Positions 32,004 to 43,160 of a stretch of DNA of 64,000 nt are shown piece after piece. Position 1 is the first letter of the stretch. Every line of letters begins with the position of its first letter. A program made the position numbers and the translations under genes. The DNA is from Lepturacanthus savala (Eukaryota > Chordata > Actinopteri > Scombriformes > Trichiuridae), in the NCBI GenBank assembly GCA_030544235.1, contig CM060466.1, positions 21,613,075 to 21,677,074 on the forward strand, written 5' to 3'. The notes under the pieces were generated by a model. The model did no database searches, was not told the DNA's origin, and saw only the letters and a program-made list of their open reading frames with translations.

Positions 32004-32677
32004 AAGCATATCCCGATCAGTTTTTTTTTGCCCTCAAGTCCGAGTTATTTGATTTTGAATATCTGCCGATACCGAGTCCCGATCCAATACTTAATAATAC
32101 TCCAGACATCCAGAAGTTTTCAATCCACTGTGTGTTCGTGAAACAATTACATTCCAGCATTCAGAGGTTCGGTCCGTATTTTACTACTTCGCATCGATCT
32201 ACAACTGTGTAACAAAATGTGACAAAAGTGTAACAAATGAATATACCTGACAAACTGAAAAGCTACCAACTCAATCGTTAGCTTACCCTCACACGTCGTC
32301 TCTTTGCAGCTCTTAGCCGCTCGTCTTCAGCTTCATAGTCCTGTATGGTTTTCAAAAGTTTTCTTTTCTTCTCAAGTGTCTTTTGCCTCGCCTTTTCTAT
32401 ACGTTTCTTGCTCTGTTTTTTTTTCTTCTTCTACTGTCTATGGTTTTTTGCCGTTTTCACTGACAAGCCACAGCGCATTGTCGAGGCAACTCCACCCACT
32501 TCAAGTTTGTGGAAATGAGACGTCTCACTCTGCCATTGTGTAACTAGAACTAGATTTTAAAGTAAGTAATGAGAATAAATATTTCCAAGTCCTGATCGGG
32601 AGGTAACGTCTGATTGAGTCTGAAACCGCGAGATCGGCCCGATTTCAGATCACATGATCGGATCGGGACAACCCTAG
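32004..32677. mobile_element. hAT-like non-autonomous insertion, 674 bp
   Basis: Flanked by an 8-bp near-duplicate, TCCTAAGT (31996-32003) and TTCTAAGT (32678-32685), the size made by hAT transposases. Its ends, AAGCATATCCCGATCAG and inverted CTAGGGTTGTCCCGATCCG, are imperfect inverted repeats. No transposase frame inside. Confidence 0.7.
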
Positions 32678-32765
32678 TTCTAAGTTAGTGCTTCAAAATG
32701 CAAAAAGAAGAAATGGGAGTGAGATGAAAAAAAATCTGTTCATCAGCTGATGAAAAGTCTATTCT

Positions 32766-33245
32766 TTAGCCATTCTTGTTAATCACCTCAAAAATTCGTT
32801 TTGGCATGCTTGATGCTAGTGTTTCCAGGAGACTCGTGGGAATGTTGCTCCAAGTGGTGAAGATGGCTTCACGGAGGGCATCCACTGTCTGGAACTGGTG
32901 TCCATTTTTGTAAACTTCCCTTGCCATCCAACTCCAAATGTTCTCAATTGGATTTCGATCAGGGGAACACACAGGATGATTCAAAAAAGTGACGTTATTC
33001 CTCTGGAAGAAGTCCTTTGTCAGGCGGGCATTGTGAACTGCAGTGTTGTCCTGTTGAAAAACCCAGTCAGTACCACATAGATGATGGCCTTCAGTCAAGA
33101 GGGATGCCCCCTGCAACATCGCCACATAGCCAGCTGCCATTTGACACCTCTGCACAACCTGGAGCTCCATTGTTCCATTGAAGGAAAAAACCCAGATTGT
33201 GATGGTGCCCCCTCCACTGTGCCGTGTTAAAACAAGCTTACTCAT
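32766..33245 (-). pseudogene. Tc1-like transposase, C-terminal part only
   Basis: An unbroken 159-codon frame: LTRHSGGGTITIWVF, then WVFQQDNTAVHNARL (second catalytic Asp), CSPDRNPIENIW (last catalytic acidic residue of the DDE triad) and the PKRIFEVINKNG end. The N-terminal DNA-binding helices and the first catalytic Asp are absent: the frame begins immediately inside the terminal repeat. It cannot be an active transposase. The intact frame suggests a young deletion derivative. Confidence 0.85.
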
Positions 33246-34639
33246 TTTTTTTTTGTCTCACTCCTATTTATTCTTTTTGCATTTTGAAGCACTACTTGGA
33301 ACCTTCTTAAGATCCAACAGTGGAAAATGTGAATTCTGGCAATTTTTCAACTGGTCTTAAAATTTTGGTCAGGAGTATATTACAGAACATTGTTAAGGTA
33401 AAACCGTTCACATATCTTGTTGTATAGTAATGGGATTGATCAGCTGGTGATCATAATTGGTTTATAAGCACTCAAAGATATTTTTCAGTAGATGCCCAGT
33501 AGTGTTTCCTTCAGACCCATTTGCACATCAATGCGGTGTGCTGCCAAATCACCAGTTGGCAGCGTAACCTTCCAGCTCAACACCACTGAATTTTTGCTGA
33601 CGTACTATAGTGAACGCAGTGTCTCGTTTGAATTTTTGTTCTCTCTGCATCTAAAACCAGATCATTTTGTTTTACAGTATTCTTCATTTTCTATTTGTCT
33701 GTTGTATCCCCAGTAAGTATTCTATCAAAATACACTGCCAACAAAGGTAAAGGATAGACAAGACTAGCATAACCCTAACACTGAGAGACACAGGAAGAGC
33801 TTTTATCCTCAGGTCACCAGGATCCTGTATAAACCTGCTTCGACTGAAATCGAATTTTGAGTTCTATCAGCTCCTTCCTTGGTCTCATTTGTTGTACTTT
33901 AATTTTGTATCATCGATGTTGTTATAGATCACATATCAATCCTTCAGTTAATGTAGTGTCATGACTGCAGTTAGCTGAACTGTACTGTAAATTTTTGCCA
34001 CTTTTTAATTCTGCATTTAAATGCCACCTCCTCTTCGACTGAATGGCTGCCTTCACCTGTCGTACTGGGCCATGACTTAATTCTTCAACTGAGCCATGTT
34101 TAGACAAATGACTGCAAGGTGCCATTTACACTTGTCAATGGTCTCCTTCGCTGCCTGGCTGAGCCTGGAACTAGTGATCTCGCCCCCGGGAAACCTTGTT
34201 CACAGCTTCAGGGGATGTCACCAGAGATGTAAGGCACCGGCCTTTGTCCCATTCTTCTCTCTCTTACCAGCACTTCATTTCAATTCAACTTTTTCCATCC
34301 TCCTGCTCATCAACAGAGCACCGCGTTCTAGCAGAAAAAGCTGTAGGACAGAAACCTTCTGCAGCTTCTCTGCTCCCAAGGGATTATCCAGCCGCTTTCA
34401 GCATCTCAAGGACCTGCAAGCGACCAAGGACTCAACAATGTCCAGCGGGCACCACTGAAGCAACTCAACTTCTTCCAACCAGAAACAATGATTAACAAAG
34501 AGCAACGCAGCCTGCACGATGGATCTGCTCCACGACAAACACCACAGCTGCAACAACATCTCCAGCCACCACACAAGAAAGCAGAACCAAAGAGCAACTC
34601 TTCTTCAGAACAGAACATTAACAAACACGGTTAAGCAAG

Positions 34640-35450
34640 ACTGTTGAATTTTGTTAATGTGATGAGATTGTAGGCTACAGTTTACCGTGTTTTAGGTTTA
34701 TAAGAAGGTTTAGTCTGATGTTAGTGTCCCATCCTGTATGATACTAACCTCTCTTCAATACGACACCTTGAAATGCACACAAAGTGACCTAAAGCCAACA
34801 CACACACCCACACACATACATTAGCATGGTCGGCCATTGTCTTTGTTCTCAACAGACAAAGAGCCTCACATAGCCTGAACTACACAGCCACCACAGCAGC
34901 CATCTTGGTAGTTCCCCCACAGATGCGCGCACACACAGGCAGCATCCATCCACGCACATTCACATATACATAGACCCATTTAGTGTAGATTGTTATTGTG
35001 TTTTTACATTTGTGTTTTTATGAATAAATGCTTTTGAGAAATACATCCTGCTTCTTACATTTTGTACAATAATGAATTACGCCAACCTCTTCTTTAGAAC
35101 TTAGTATCCTTCAACCATTAATAGATATTAATGCGATGATCCTGGTTTCTATGATTAAGTTATTATTAATCAGACTTCCACATTGATAGTTTAATAACTT
35201 CATGAGACTGAATCAGAGAATCTTTCTTCTTTTCCTCTCAACTGAAAGGTGGTGCCCTGATCTCTAGAACTTAATAATTAAGCTGTATTTTTAATGATTA
35301 AATAATTATTTCCATGAATTATTGATTCTTTTTACCTGAACGATTAGTGTAAGACACAACACTGACACAACATTGGAGTCAAAGTACTCTAGACACTACC
35401 CCTTTCGTGTGTGCCACGAGCGAGGCTGGCATAACATTATTCTGGTACTC
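34640..35450 (+). mobile_element. Possible LTR or retroelement fragment
   Basis: Contains an AATAAA within GAATAAATGCTTTTGAGAA and ends near ATAACA followed by CTGGTACTCCGTGTGAGG, which resembles an LTR end plus primer-binding site. No second LTR or coding region was found, so this is tentative. Confidence 0.25.
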
Positions 35451-35604
35451 CGTGTGAGGCTAAATAAAATCAAACATTTTATTTGGAACACATTTGATAT
35501 TAACATGTGTCTGTCTGTTCACCTCAATGAATTTGAGTGACAAACAGGATCAGATGAAGTGCAGGCAGGAAACATATTTTAACATATATACATAAAACAG
35601 GGGG

Positions 35605-35930
35605 GCCTCACAGCAAGAAGGTCACAGGTTCAAGACCTCCTTGGTCCTGGGTCTGGGACCTTTCTGTGTGGAGTTTGCATGTTCTCCCCGTGTCTGCGTG
35701 GGTTTTCACCGGGTACTCCGGCTTCCTCCCACAGTCCAAAAACATGCTCAGGTTAATTGGCAACTCTAAATTGCCCGTAGGTGTGAGTGTGTGAGTGAAT
35801 GGTGTGTGTGCCCCACGATTGGCTGGCGACCATCTGGGGTGTATCCCTGCCTCTCGCCGTAACGCGCTGGGATTGGCTCCAGCAGACCCCTGCGACCCTA
35901 ATGAGGAATAAGCAGGTATAGAAAATGATT
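35605..35930 (+). repeat. Dispersed fish repeat, copy 5
   Basis: Begins GCCTCACAGCAAGAAGGTC and runs to AAGCAGGTATAGAAAATGA. Nearly identical to copy 4 where they overlap. Confidence 0.85.
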
Positions 35931-37582
35931 GACATAAAACAGGACTGAGATGGACAGATTTGGAGGCACATGATAGAAACAAGTATCTCTCTATATGATC
36001 TTTATATAATACATGTTGATGGAATATCTCATCAGTGTTCATGTGGAGGTTTTGATCAATGTGATAACTTGCATTGTTATCAGAAGAGCATGTAGTTGCG
36101 TTGGGCATTCAAACATTAATTGTAGCTGATTTCATATACCAAATTTGTTGTACTCTGAGGACATTCAAAGTCTCATTTACTAGACCAGAAAACCGCAAGT
36201 GCTTCCAGGTGTACTTGCCTGTTCTGTTTCGATAGCCATTATCAGCAAATAGTCATAACCTTCCTTCCACCTTACTGAACGCATCACCACTCAAATTTGA
36301 TATACCATAGAACTAATCACATGGCACCACAGTGTGCTGTTTTTTTGCTGTGCCCCCATCTGACAGAGCATCACCTACTTACCCTTACTCCAGCTTTATG
36401 CAGTTGACCTCACCTTCCGTTATGTATGATTTTCAATATATGACTTTATTTTCCTTTTTTTTTATTTGAGAAAACTACTTGTAAGAGACAAAATATCTCC
36501 CTTTTCTCTATAATCTATATAAATTTGCACTTTCATCTTACCCTGAAGGTTTCTTTTTATGTTTCTTCACTGGCAACAGCCTGTGATAATAATATGCAGT
36601 AGATGGAAACCTGCACTGTATTATTATATATTTTTTTTAATTTCGTTGTCAAGGCAACAAGTTGTTTGCAATTTGAAAGCAGCTAGCGCTTACAAGCTAC
36701 TTTTTGCTTCTTTTTTGTAAACATCTAAGTAAGTTTAATATATTATATTTCAACTTTATTTTTTGCAACTCTTATTTTAGGACCATATATTTTGATTGAG
36801 AATATTTTTCTCCACAAAAAGATTTAATAAAACATAAAAAAATAAAAAAAAAAAAAACATTTTCTGCACTGAATGTTACATATACAATACACTATCATTC
36901 TCTCTATTTTTTATCCAATTTTGTTTTCAAGGCTAAGCATCACGTCAGCTATATAAAAGCTTTAAGAGAAAAGATTTTTTACTCTTATTTACAACTTGAA
37001 TGATTCCATGAAATCTATTTACAAGATGGGAACTGGTAATTGTGGATAAATCAGATTGTTGCTGTTGCTGAATCACAGTTTTTTCAGCCATTAAATAACA
37101 TTATGGAGGCTTAACTAATGAGCTCAATGAGTTCTCGTTTAAAGGGTGCTTACCGCTGGACTGCTTGCTGGCAAAAGAAAAGCATATTGCACCATTGTAT
37201 TTAGAAAAACTTTCAGCATCATTAGTTTCTCCTTGGATTGTTGTGGCTAAAGTGGCTTCCAAAAGCAGTATTTCAACAAATCTGACCTCATTTGTTGTAA
37301 TAAAACATTAATTTGGAATTTTTGACAGATAGTCAGCTATTCATTTAGGAGCCTTGAAAAGAACACCATCCAATTATATCATTGTAGCTTAGTGTCACAC
37401 ATAAATTCCTTTGCTGTTTTGATTTTCAGAGAAAATGGATATGAAATAACATAAACACACCCCTGTCGTTTTTCCACGTCAGCCTCATCCTGCAGCCTTT
37501 CTCTTCCAATATCCCCCTTCTAGAGTTATGTGTGTATAATTGTAGTGGAGACAGTCGTGTAGTGGAGCAGTGGCCTTAAAAA

Positions 37583-37605
37583 GCAGCAGCAGCAGCAGCA
37601 GCAGC
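37583..37605 (+). repeat. (CAG)n tract, about 7 units
   Basis: Short trinucleotide run, non-coding here. Confidence 0.9.
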
Positions 37606-37899
37606 GGGAGAACTAGAAACCTGAGATGAGCAATATGGAGGAAGTGCTTGTTATATTACAACTGTTATTGATGCAAAAGCACAAGGGCAACGAGATATGG
37701 ATACGGATGCGTTAATCTTCCCTCATTCGTTACAGTTCAAAATGATATATTCTCATGTCCAGAACAACAATAGTGGAACTAAACGAGGCCACTGATGTAA
37801 CAGGTGTTGTGGCACAAATGGATTCGGCTCAGAAAGCAGATGATGCTACTGGGTTAATTAGGATTCTTTGTTGCTGCATCTAATTATTACATGCTGTAA

Positions 37900-38260
37900 A
37901 AACTTGCTGTGAAATCTTCAGATATTCACTATATTAAACACTGTAATGTTAATGTAAACAATTATTACAGTATATTGTGTATTTGTTTTACAATAAGTCA
38001 AAGTAGTTGATGTATTACTGTAGAAAATCACAGTAGTGAAGGATTATTGTAGTGAATCACAGCAGTCAAATAGTTACTGTATCATAATACAATAATCACC
38101 CAGTACTGTAAATAAAAACTGAAATTACTGTTTTGAATTGATTTTTATTGTACAATTAATCAATCAATGCTGTAAACATAACTGAAATAACAGTAGTTAA
38201 TTGTTTTAGAAATATTGTTCTACAATACTTCTACTGGAATAAATAATTACAATAATTTTC
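37900..38260. repeat. TACTGTA-rich AT stretch
   Basis: The words ACTGTA, TACTGT and ACAGTA recur more than ten times in both orientations in AT-rich sequence, giving many self-complementary possibilities. May be an old MITE; no borders seen. Confidence 0.4.
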
Positions 38261-38649
38261 TGGATAATTGTTGCCAGTTACCTTACATTTTGAGATTGTA
38301 CAGTGTGGCATAAGACCTTTAAAGTCGCTTTCTCCACAGTGCTGCTCTCAGGATGGCTGTAGAAAACTATAAAATACCGCCCTCCTGGAGAGAAGCTGTT
38401 ATATCTGAATATCCTAAAAAAGGACAAGAAGAGACTTGAATGTTCCATCCTCACACCAACCTCAGGCCTCAGTGTTGAATGCAAGATGTATTTATTTATT
38501 TATTTTTACCTGAGCTTATCTCACATGGTCAAAATGGTTTTATTTGGGAATCATTTACAACTATGACCCCTCCGGATAATGCAAAGTCCAAATATAACTT
38601 ACATTAGCTTCCAGAATCAATTAAATATACTGTAACGCTGTAACACATC

Positions 38650-39110
38650 TACCAAAAGAGTTAGACTGATTTAGATCCATTCATTTTGACCCCCTGAATT
38701 CTAAAATAAAAATAGACATAGCCAGATGGAACCTAATTTCATTCACAGCCTCGTTTATTACCAAGATATCCCTCAAGGCCAATGTGTGGAATTGGATAGA
38801 CAGATATCAAAATACATCTGTTAAAAAAAAGAAAAAAAACAAAGGAGGAACTACAGCTCACTTCATCTTTCAAAAAAACAAGGGTTCTCTCTTGTCTAAG
38901 GGATTATTGTAGGACAGCCCAATTTAGAGCCCTTATTTGTTGGTATAATCTTAAATTCAGTTCACGGTGGAATGATATAGAGACTGTTCTATCAGACAAT
39001 ATCCCCAGTCAAGCTATGATAGCAGATAAAAGACTATGAATACATCTCATTAATGATAACCTATGGGTGAATTTACCCTTGAAAATATGGAATGATGTGG
39101 TCCTCTAATT
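38650..39110 (+). pseudogene. L1-like LINE ORF2 fragment
   Basis: Plus-strand sequence reads NVWNWIDRYQ, then a frame-broken stretch with YCRTAQFRALICWYN and SRWNDIE, then IPSQAMIADKRL, which resembles the region after the reverse transcriptase in fish L1-type elements. Stops and frameshifts interrupt it. Confidence 0.6.
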
Positions 39111-39759
39111 TCTCCCTTTTTTCCACTAGTTACAAATTTGATTTTCTTAACACATACTAGAGGTCCAGCTATGCCAGTGATGCCAGTGCCTGACTGATTT
39201 TGATGAGTTTCACACATCTTTCATCTTTCTCTGTCCCATTTTCCGTCAGATTTGGCTTGTATAACAGACAGGAGGTAATAGCAGGTACTGTAACACTGCA
39301 GCACCACTGTGTGGTAAAAGAGACAAAAGATGTGATCCCGTCCTTATGGGAGGGACATATATTCACATTCCCAACGCAGCATAAGACAACATTTCTTTTA
39401 GTAAAACTTGGTAAGTGAAAATAAGTGGAAAAAATATCCCTCAAAAATCATCTCCCTGCCAATTTAGTACTATATCATAAGATAACACGGTTTCCAGGAA
39501 ACAGATTTAACCTGAAAACCAGTAAATTGACAACTGAGTGAAACGTGTGACATGAAGAGAATTGGACGATTTGGCATGATGTCTGTGACATAACATCAAC
39601 AATGTTATTTCTCGATATACTGTTGATAGTTTTTTTTAATTGGTGAAAAAACTTAAAGTGTGGAAAACAAACATACACATTGTACCTAAAGGATAGGATA
39701 AAATTTTTGAAATTGTCTGAAAAACAGTCAGGTGCCCGAATGAACACCGAGAGATGCTG

Positions 39760-40185
39760 TAGTCATTCCAATGCAATACAGTGCAATGACTACTTCATCT
39801 ATGTGCATTGTACATAACAATCTCAAGTCAAATTCACTTCTCATATTCGCACATATTCCTGTTTCATTTATTTTGCCTTATTTCCCTAGTGCCTTTTCGT
39901 TATTGCTTATTGACAATTGTGCAGCTCTTTTGTAATATATTTGTAATATATTTTGTAATATATTTATCTGTAAATTTCTGTAAAATGGCAACTCTTGCAT
40001 CTACATATTTTGTTTTTTGTATATAGCTTCTTGTATGTCTCCTTGTGTTTTTCTAAGTTTTTAAGTTAAGATTTTTAGCTACAAATAAGTCAGGGACACG
40101 CACAAGAATTCCAATGTACAAATGGCAATAAACTCTATTCTATTCTGTTCTGTTCGGTTCTGTTCTGTTCTATTCTATTCACCTG
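39760..40185 (+). mobile_element. LINE-type 3' tail with pentanucleotide repeat
   Basis: Ends AATGGCAATAAACTCTATTC followed by TTCTG/TTCTA pentamers, the way several fish LINE 3' UTRs end. No coding sequence. Limits on the left are approximate. Confidence 0.45.
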
Positions 40186-40289
40186 TTCATGACTAATAAA
40201 AGATCCTCAAAAAACAATAAAATAAAATAATTTACAGCGTCATATCTTGTCAATGAAGACAAACAATCCATTCACCAACGCATACGAAA

Positions 40290-40390
40290 CAGGTCAATGG
40301 GTCATTGAACGTCGCATTCAGCAACGCTCAGGTGTCCGACGGTACCCGAAGGCATCAGTGGTCACGCGTTGTTTGCTTCTGAGAGCAAAC
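40290..40390 (+). promoter_or_regulatory. Probable gga3 promoter and 5' UTR
   Basis: A short CpG-containing stretch directly before the gga3 start and extending into intron 1 to about 40560 stands out from AT-rich spacer. No TATA box is seen. Confidence 0.35.
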
Positions 40391-43160
40391 ATGGCGGATG
40401 ATGGAGAGTCGCTGGAGTCATGGCTCAGTAAGTGCACGCTAAAACTCTATTTCCGCACCATATATTCACACTAATTGTGTGCACGCGCGTGCTGCGTTGC
40501 CGTAGGTGTCGTGACACGCGAGGGGAGCTCGCGTGGCTTTGCCGAATCTGATAAACACCCGCGCTAATGCGTGTGTATTGTTGAAAGTGGCTAATACTGG
40601 CAGCTGCTGCTGGATGTGATGGGTGCCACTAGCCAGAGGAACCTTTGATGTTCGCTTTACTTTCACTATGGGTTTAGAGTCGGTGCGTTGGCGCTGTCTT
40701 ACAGGAACAGTGTTTAGCTAGTTTCTGCTTCGAGTTAAAGTCTGTTCTGGACACCTTAGGGCTTTATCTCCACACAACTTTAAACAAGCCTCGTACCAGC
40801 AGGAGCAGCAACAGAACTGGATCAGTGAAGTGTCTGTAGGCTATAAAAGAGAGTCACAATAACCTTAAATGGAAATGTAAACAACACCCGTGTGGGTTCA
40901 ACTAGATACTTAAAAATCTTTCTCTAGTTTAGAAAATGGCAAAGCTTCAGCCTTTCATTCTCATTCCAGGACCAGGACAACCTGTTCGTCTTTTCTTGAC
41001 ACCTATTGACAGGATTTGCAGTGTGCTGTCAGCGCTGCGTGCTCATGTTTCTCTTTTTTCCAGACAAGGCCACCAACCCTTCCAACAGACAGGAAGACTG
41101 GGAGTATATCATGGGATTCTGTGACCAAATCAATAAGGAGCTAGAGGGGTATGGTCACATTCATTCAATAAACTGAGTCTTTACCGCAACAATGAGTCAC
41201 ACGCATGTGATCTGGATAATCTATGTCTGCATTGTGGTCAACAAATAGATCTTATAGTAAAGAGTAGCTGACCAGTGTTGGAAGGTAACTATTGAACTTA
41301 TGGGAAATATTATACTTTCTGTTCTACTATATTTATCTGACAGCTCAGTTGAGCTTCAGTTGCAGATTTGCCACGATGGGTAATATAACAAGCTTTTAAA
41401 ACCCAACACATTGCTAAAGATAAACTAGTGGTTTCTGACATGTTTGTCTTACAAAAAGCAAAAATCAATATGTAGTTGGGGTCACATTTCACATGTGGAC
41501 GATTCTTTTAAAGATGTTAAGGAAAGAAATAGTTATGGATGTGATTTTTTTTTTCTGTTATGGGTTTGGTTTGTCTAAAATAGCCTAAAAGTGCAAGGTC
41601 AGAATGTCATTAGATTTGTGTCTGAGAACTTTGTTTTTTCTTCTTTCCTCTCCCATCGTCTCATGACCCCTCAGATTTATGTGGTGACCCTTTGGAAGGG
41701 CCTGATCTCTAGGTTGGGAACTACTAGACTAAAACTAACTGTATATAAAGTAGTTGAAACCAGTTCTGCCTCCAGCAGTTTGCAACAGTAACAAGCTGCT
41801 CACACACTGATGCTTAAGTATTAATAATCTAATGATGTCATATATAATTATTTGTCAGTCAGAAGGCCCAAACCACTATTTTTCTTTAAGTTAAACACAT
41901 ATTATTGTTAATGCTTTTACTTTAGTAGTATTTTCCTGCAGGACTTTTACTTGTAATATTATGATCATAATTCAGAATTCATGGTTTTGTTACTGAGTGG
42001 AATTTGACTTTTTCTCTTCGTCATTTTTTTAAGTCCACAAATCTCCGTTCGACTTTTGGCTCACAAGATTCAGTCCCCTCAAGAATGGGAGGCACTACAA
42101 GCAGTAACGGTGTGTTGTGAAATCTTTTCAGTGCTTTTTTTTGGTTTTAGTAAAACTTTGTGCGAGTCAAATGTTTAACCAATTTATTACTGTTTTTGCA
42201 GGTCCTGGAGGCTTGTATGAAGAACTGTGGGCGACGGTTTCACAATGAAGTTGGGAAATTTAGGTTTTTAAATGAACTAATCAAAGTAGTTTCACCTAAA
42301 GTAAGTCACTTGAATGTTGAAAGCCATCCAGTTGAGTTGACCACTTGAAGTAATATTTTGTGTAGGGCTGCAACTAATGATTATTTTTATTATTGATTAA
42401 TCTGTTGATTTTTTTTCCATTAATCCTTTTATTTTTAAAGGTCCAGTGTGTAACATTTAGGCATCTAATAGAATGGATTCAGCAAAAATGGAATGCAATA
42501 TTCATGTATGTTTTAATCACTACATAATTCAATCAGATGGTCTATGACCCAAAGAAAATTAATTTACTGTCACAGTGGACTAAATATTACAGAAAATATT
42601 TATATTTAAGAATCGAAATCCAGAGAAGTTGCATTTTTTTTCATTAAATAACAATAATAAGTTGTTGGTTGAAGAACTGATTAGTTATCTGTGTAATATC
42701 TAATCAAATAATCGTCAAAGTTCTAATTTGGTGTAATTCTAAACCGTTGGTTTTTCAGTATCTAGGAGATAAAGTTTCAGAGAAGGTGAAGATGAAAGTG
42801 ATCGAGATGCTGTACAGTTGGACTGTGTCTCTACCAGATGAAGCAAAGATCTGTGAAGCCTATCAGATGCTGAAGTCACAGGGTGAGTTATCTACTGCTC
42901 GAAAACCATTGAGAAAATGCTGATAAGATCTAATTTGAATGTGTAACAGTGGCATCTAGAAATAAAACATGATTTCAAAAAGGGTCAGAATAATCTGTTT
43001 AAAGATTATTATGATCTGTCAAATACAGTACCTGCTTGTTGTCGTCTTTATTTTAGGCATCGTTTCAGTTGACCCAGAAATCTCTCTCGATGCTGCATTA
43101 ATACCGTCACCGTCTCCACAACCTAAGAATCCTGTGTTTGATGACGAAGAGAAGAGCAGG
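40391..43160 (+). CDS. gga3: gga3 VHS domain exons
   Basis: Exons 1-6 encode about residues 1-175. Conserved VHS blocks are NRQEDWEYIMGFCDQIN, AHKIQSPQEWEALQA, ACMKNCGRRFHNEVGKFRF and NELIKVVSPKYLGD. In GGAs this domain reads acidic-cluster dileucine (DxxLL) sorting signals on receptor tails. Exon 6 is the linker SPSPQPKNPVFDDEEKSR leading into the GAT domain. Confidence 0.88.

Larger units (their letters stand above)
31951..33377 (-). mobile_element. Tc1-like element, deleted, with an insertion in its left end
   Basis: The right end (about 33246-33377, outermost inverted part ACTCCTGACCAAAATTTTAA) pairs with a left end split into 31951-31995 and 32678-32730; shared blocks are CACTGTTGGATCTTAAGAAG and GTGCTTCAAAATGCAAAAAG. 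The split is caused by the insert at 32004-32677. The outermost left bases are lost. The minus strand between the ends carries the transposase remnant at 32766-33245. Confidence 0.8.
31588..40390. other. Intergenic spacer mchr1-gga3, repeat-rich
   Basis: No host gene supported. Holds nested transposons at 31951-33377, an LTR-like stretch near 34640-35450, a dispersed repeat at 35605-35930, a short CAG tract at 37583-37605, a TACTGTA-rich stretch at 37900-38260, an L1-like fragment at 38650-39110 and a LINE 3' tail at 39760-40185. Unassigned sequence at 35940-37560 could hold regulatory elements. Confidence 0.5.

Noticed and set aside
32766..33245. Host gene on the minus strand
   Set aside because: The protein is Tc1 transposase and lies between matching terminal repeats.
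35608..36108. 166-codon minus-strand frame
   Set aside because: It reads through dispersed-repeat copy 5; comparable frames appear in other copies of the repeat.
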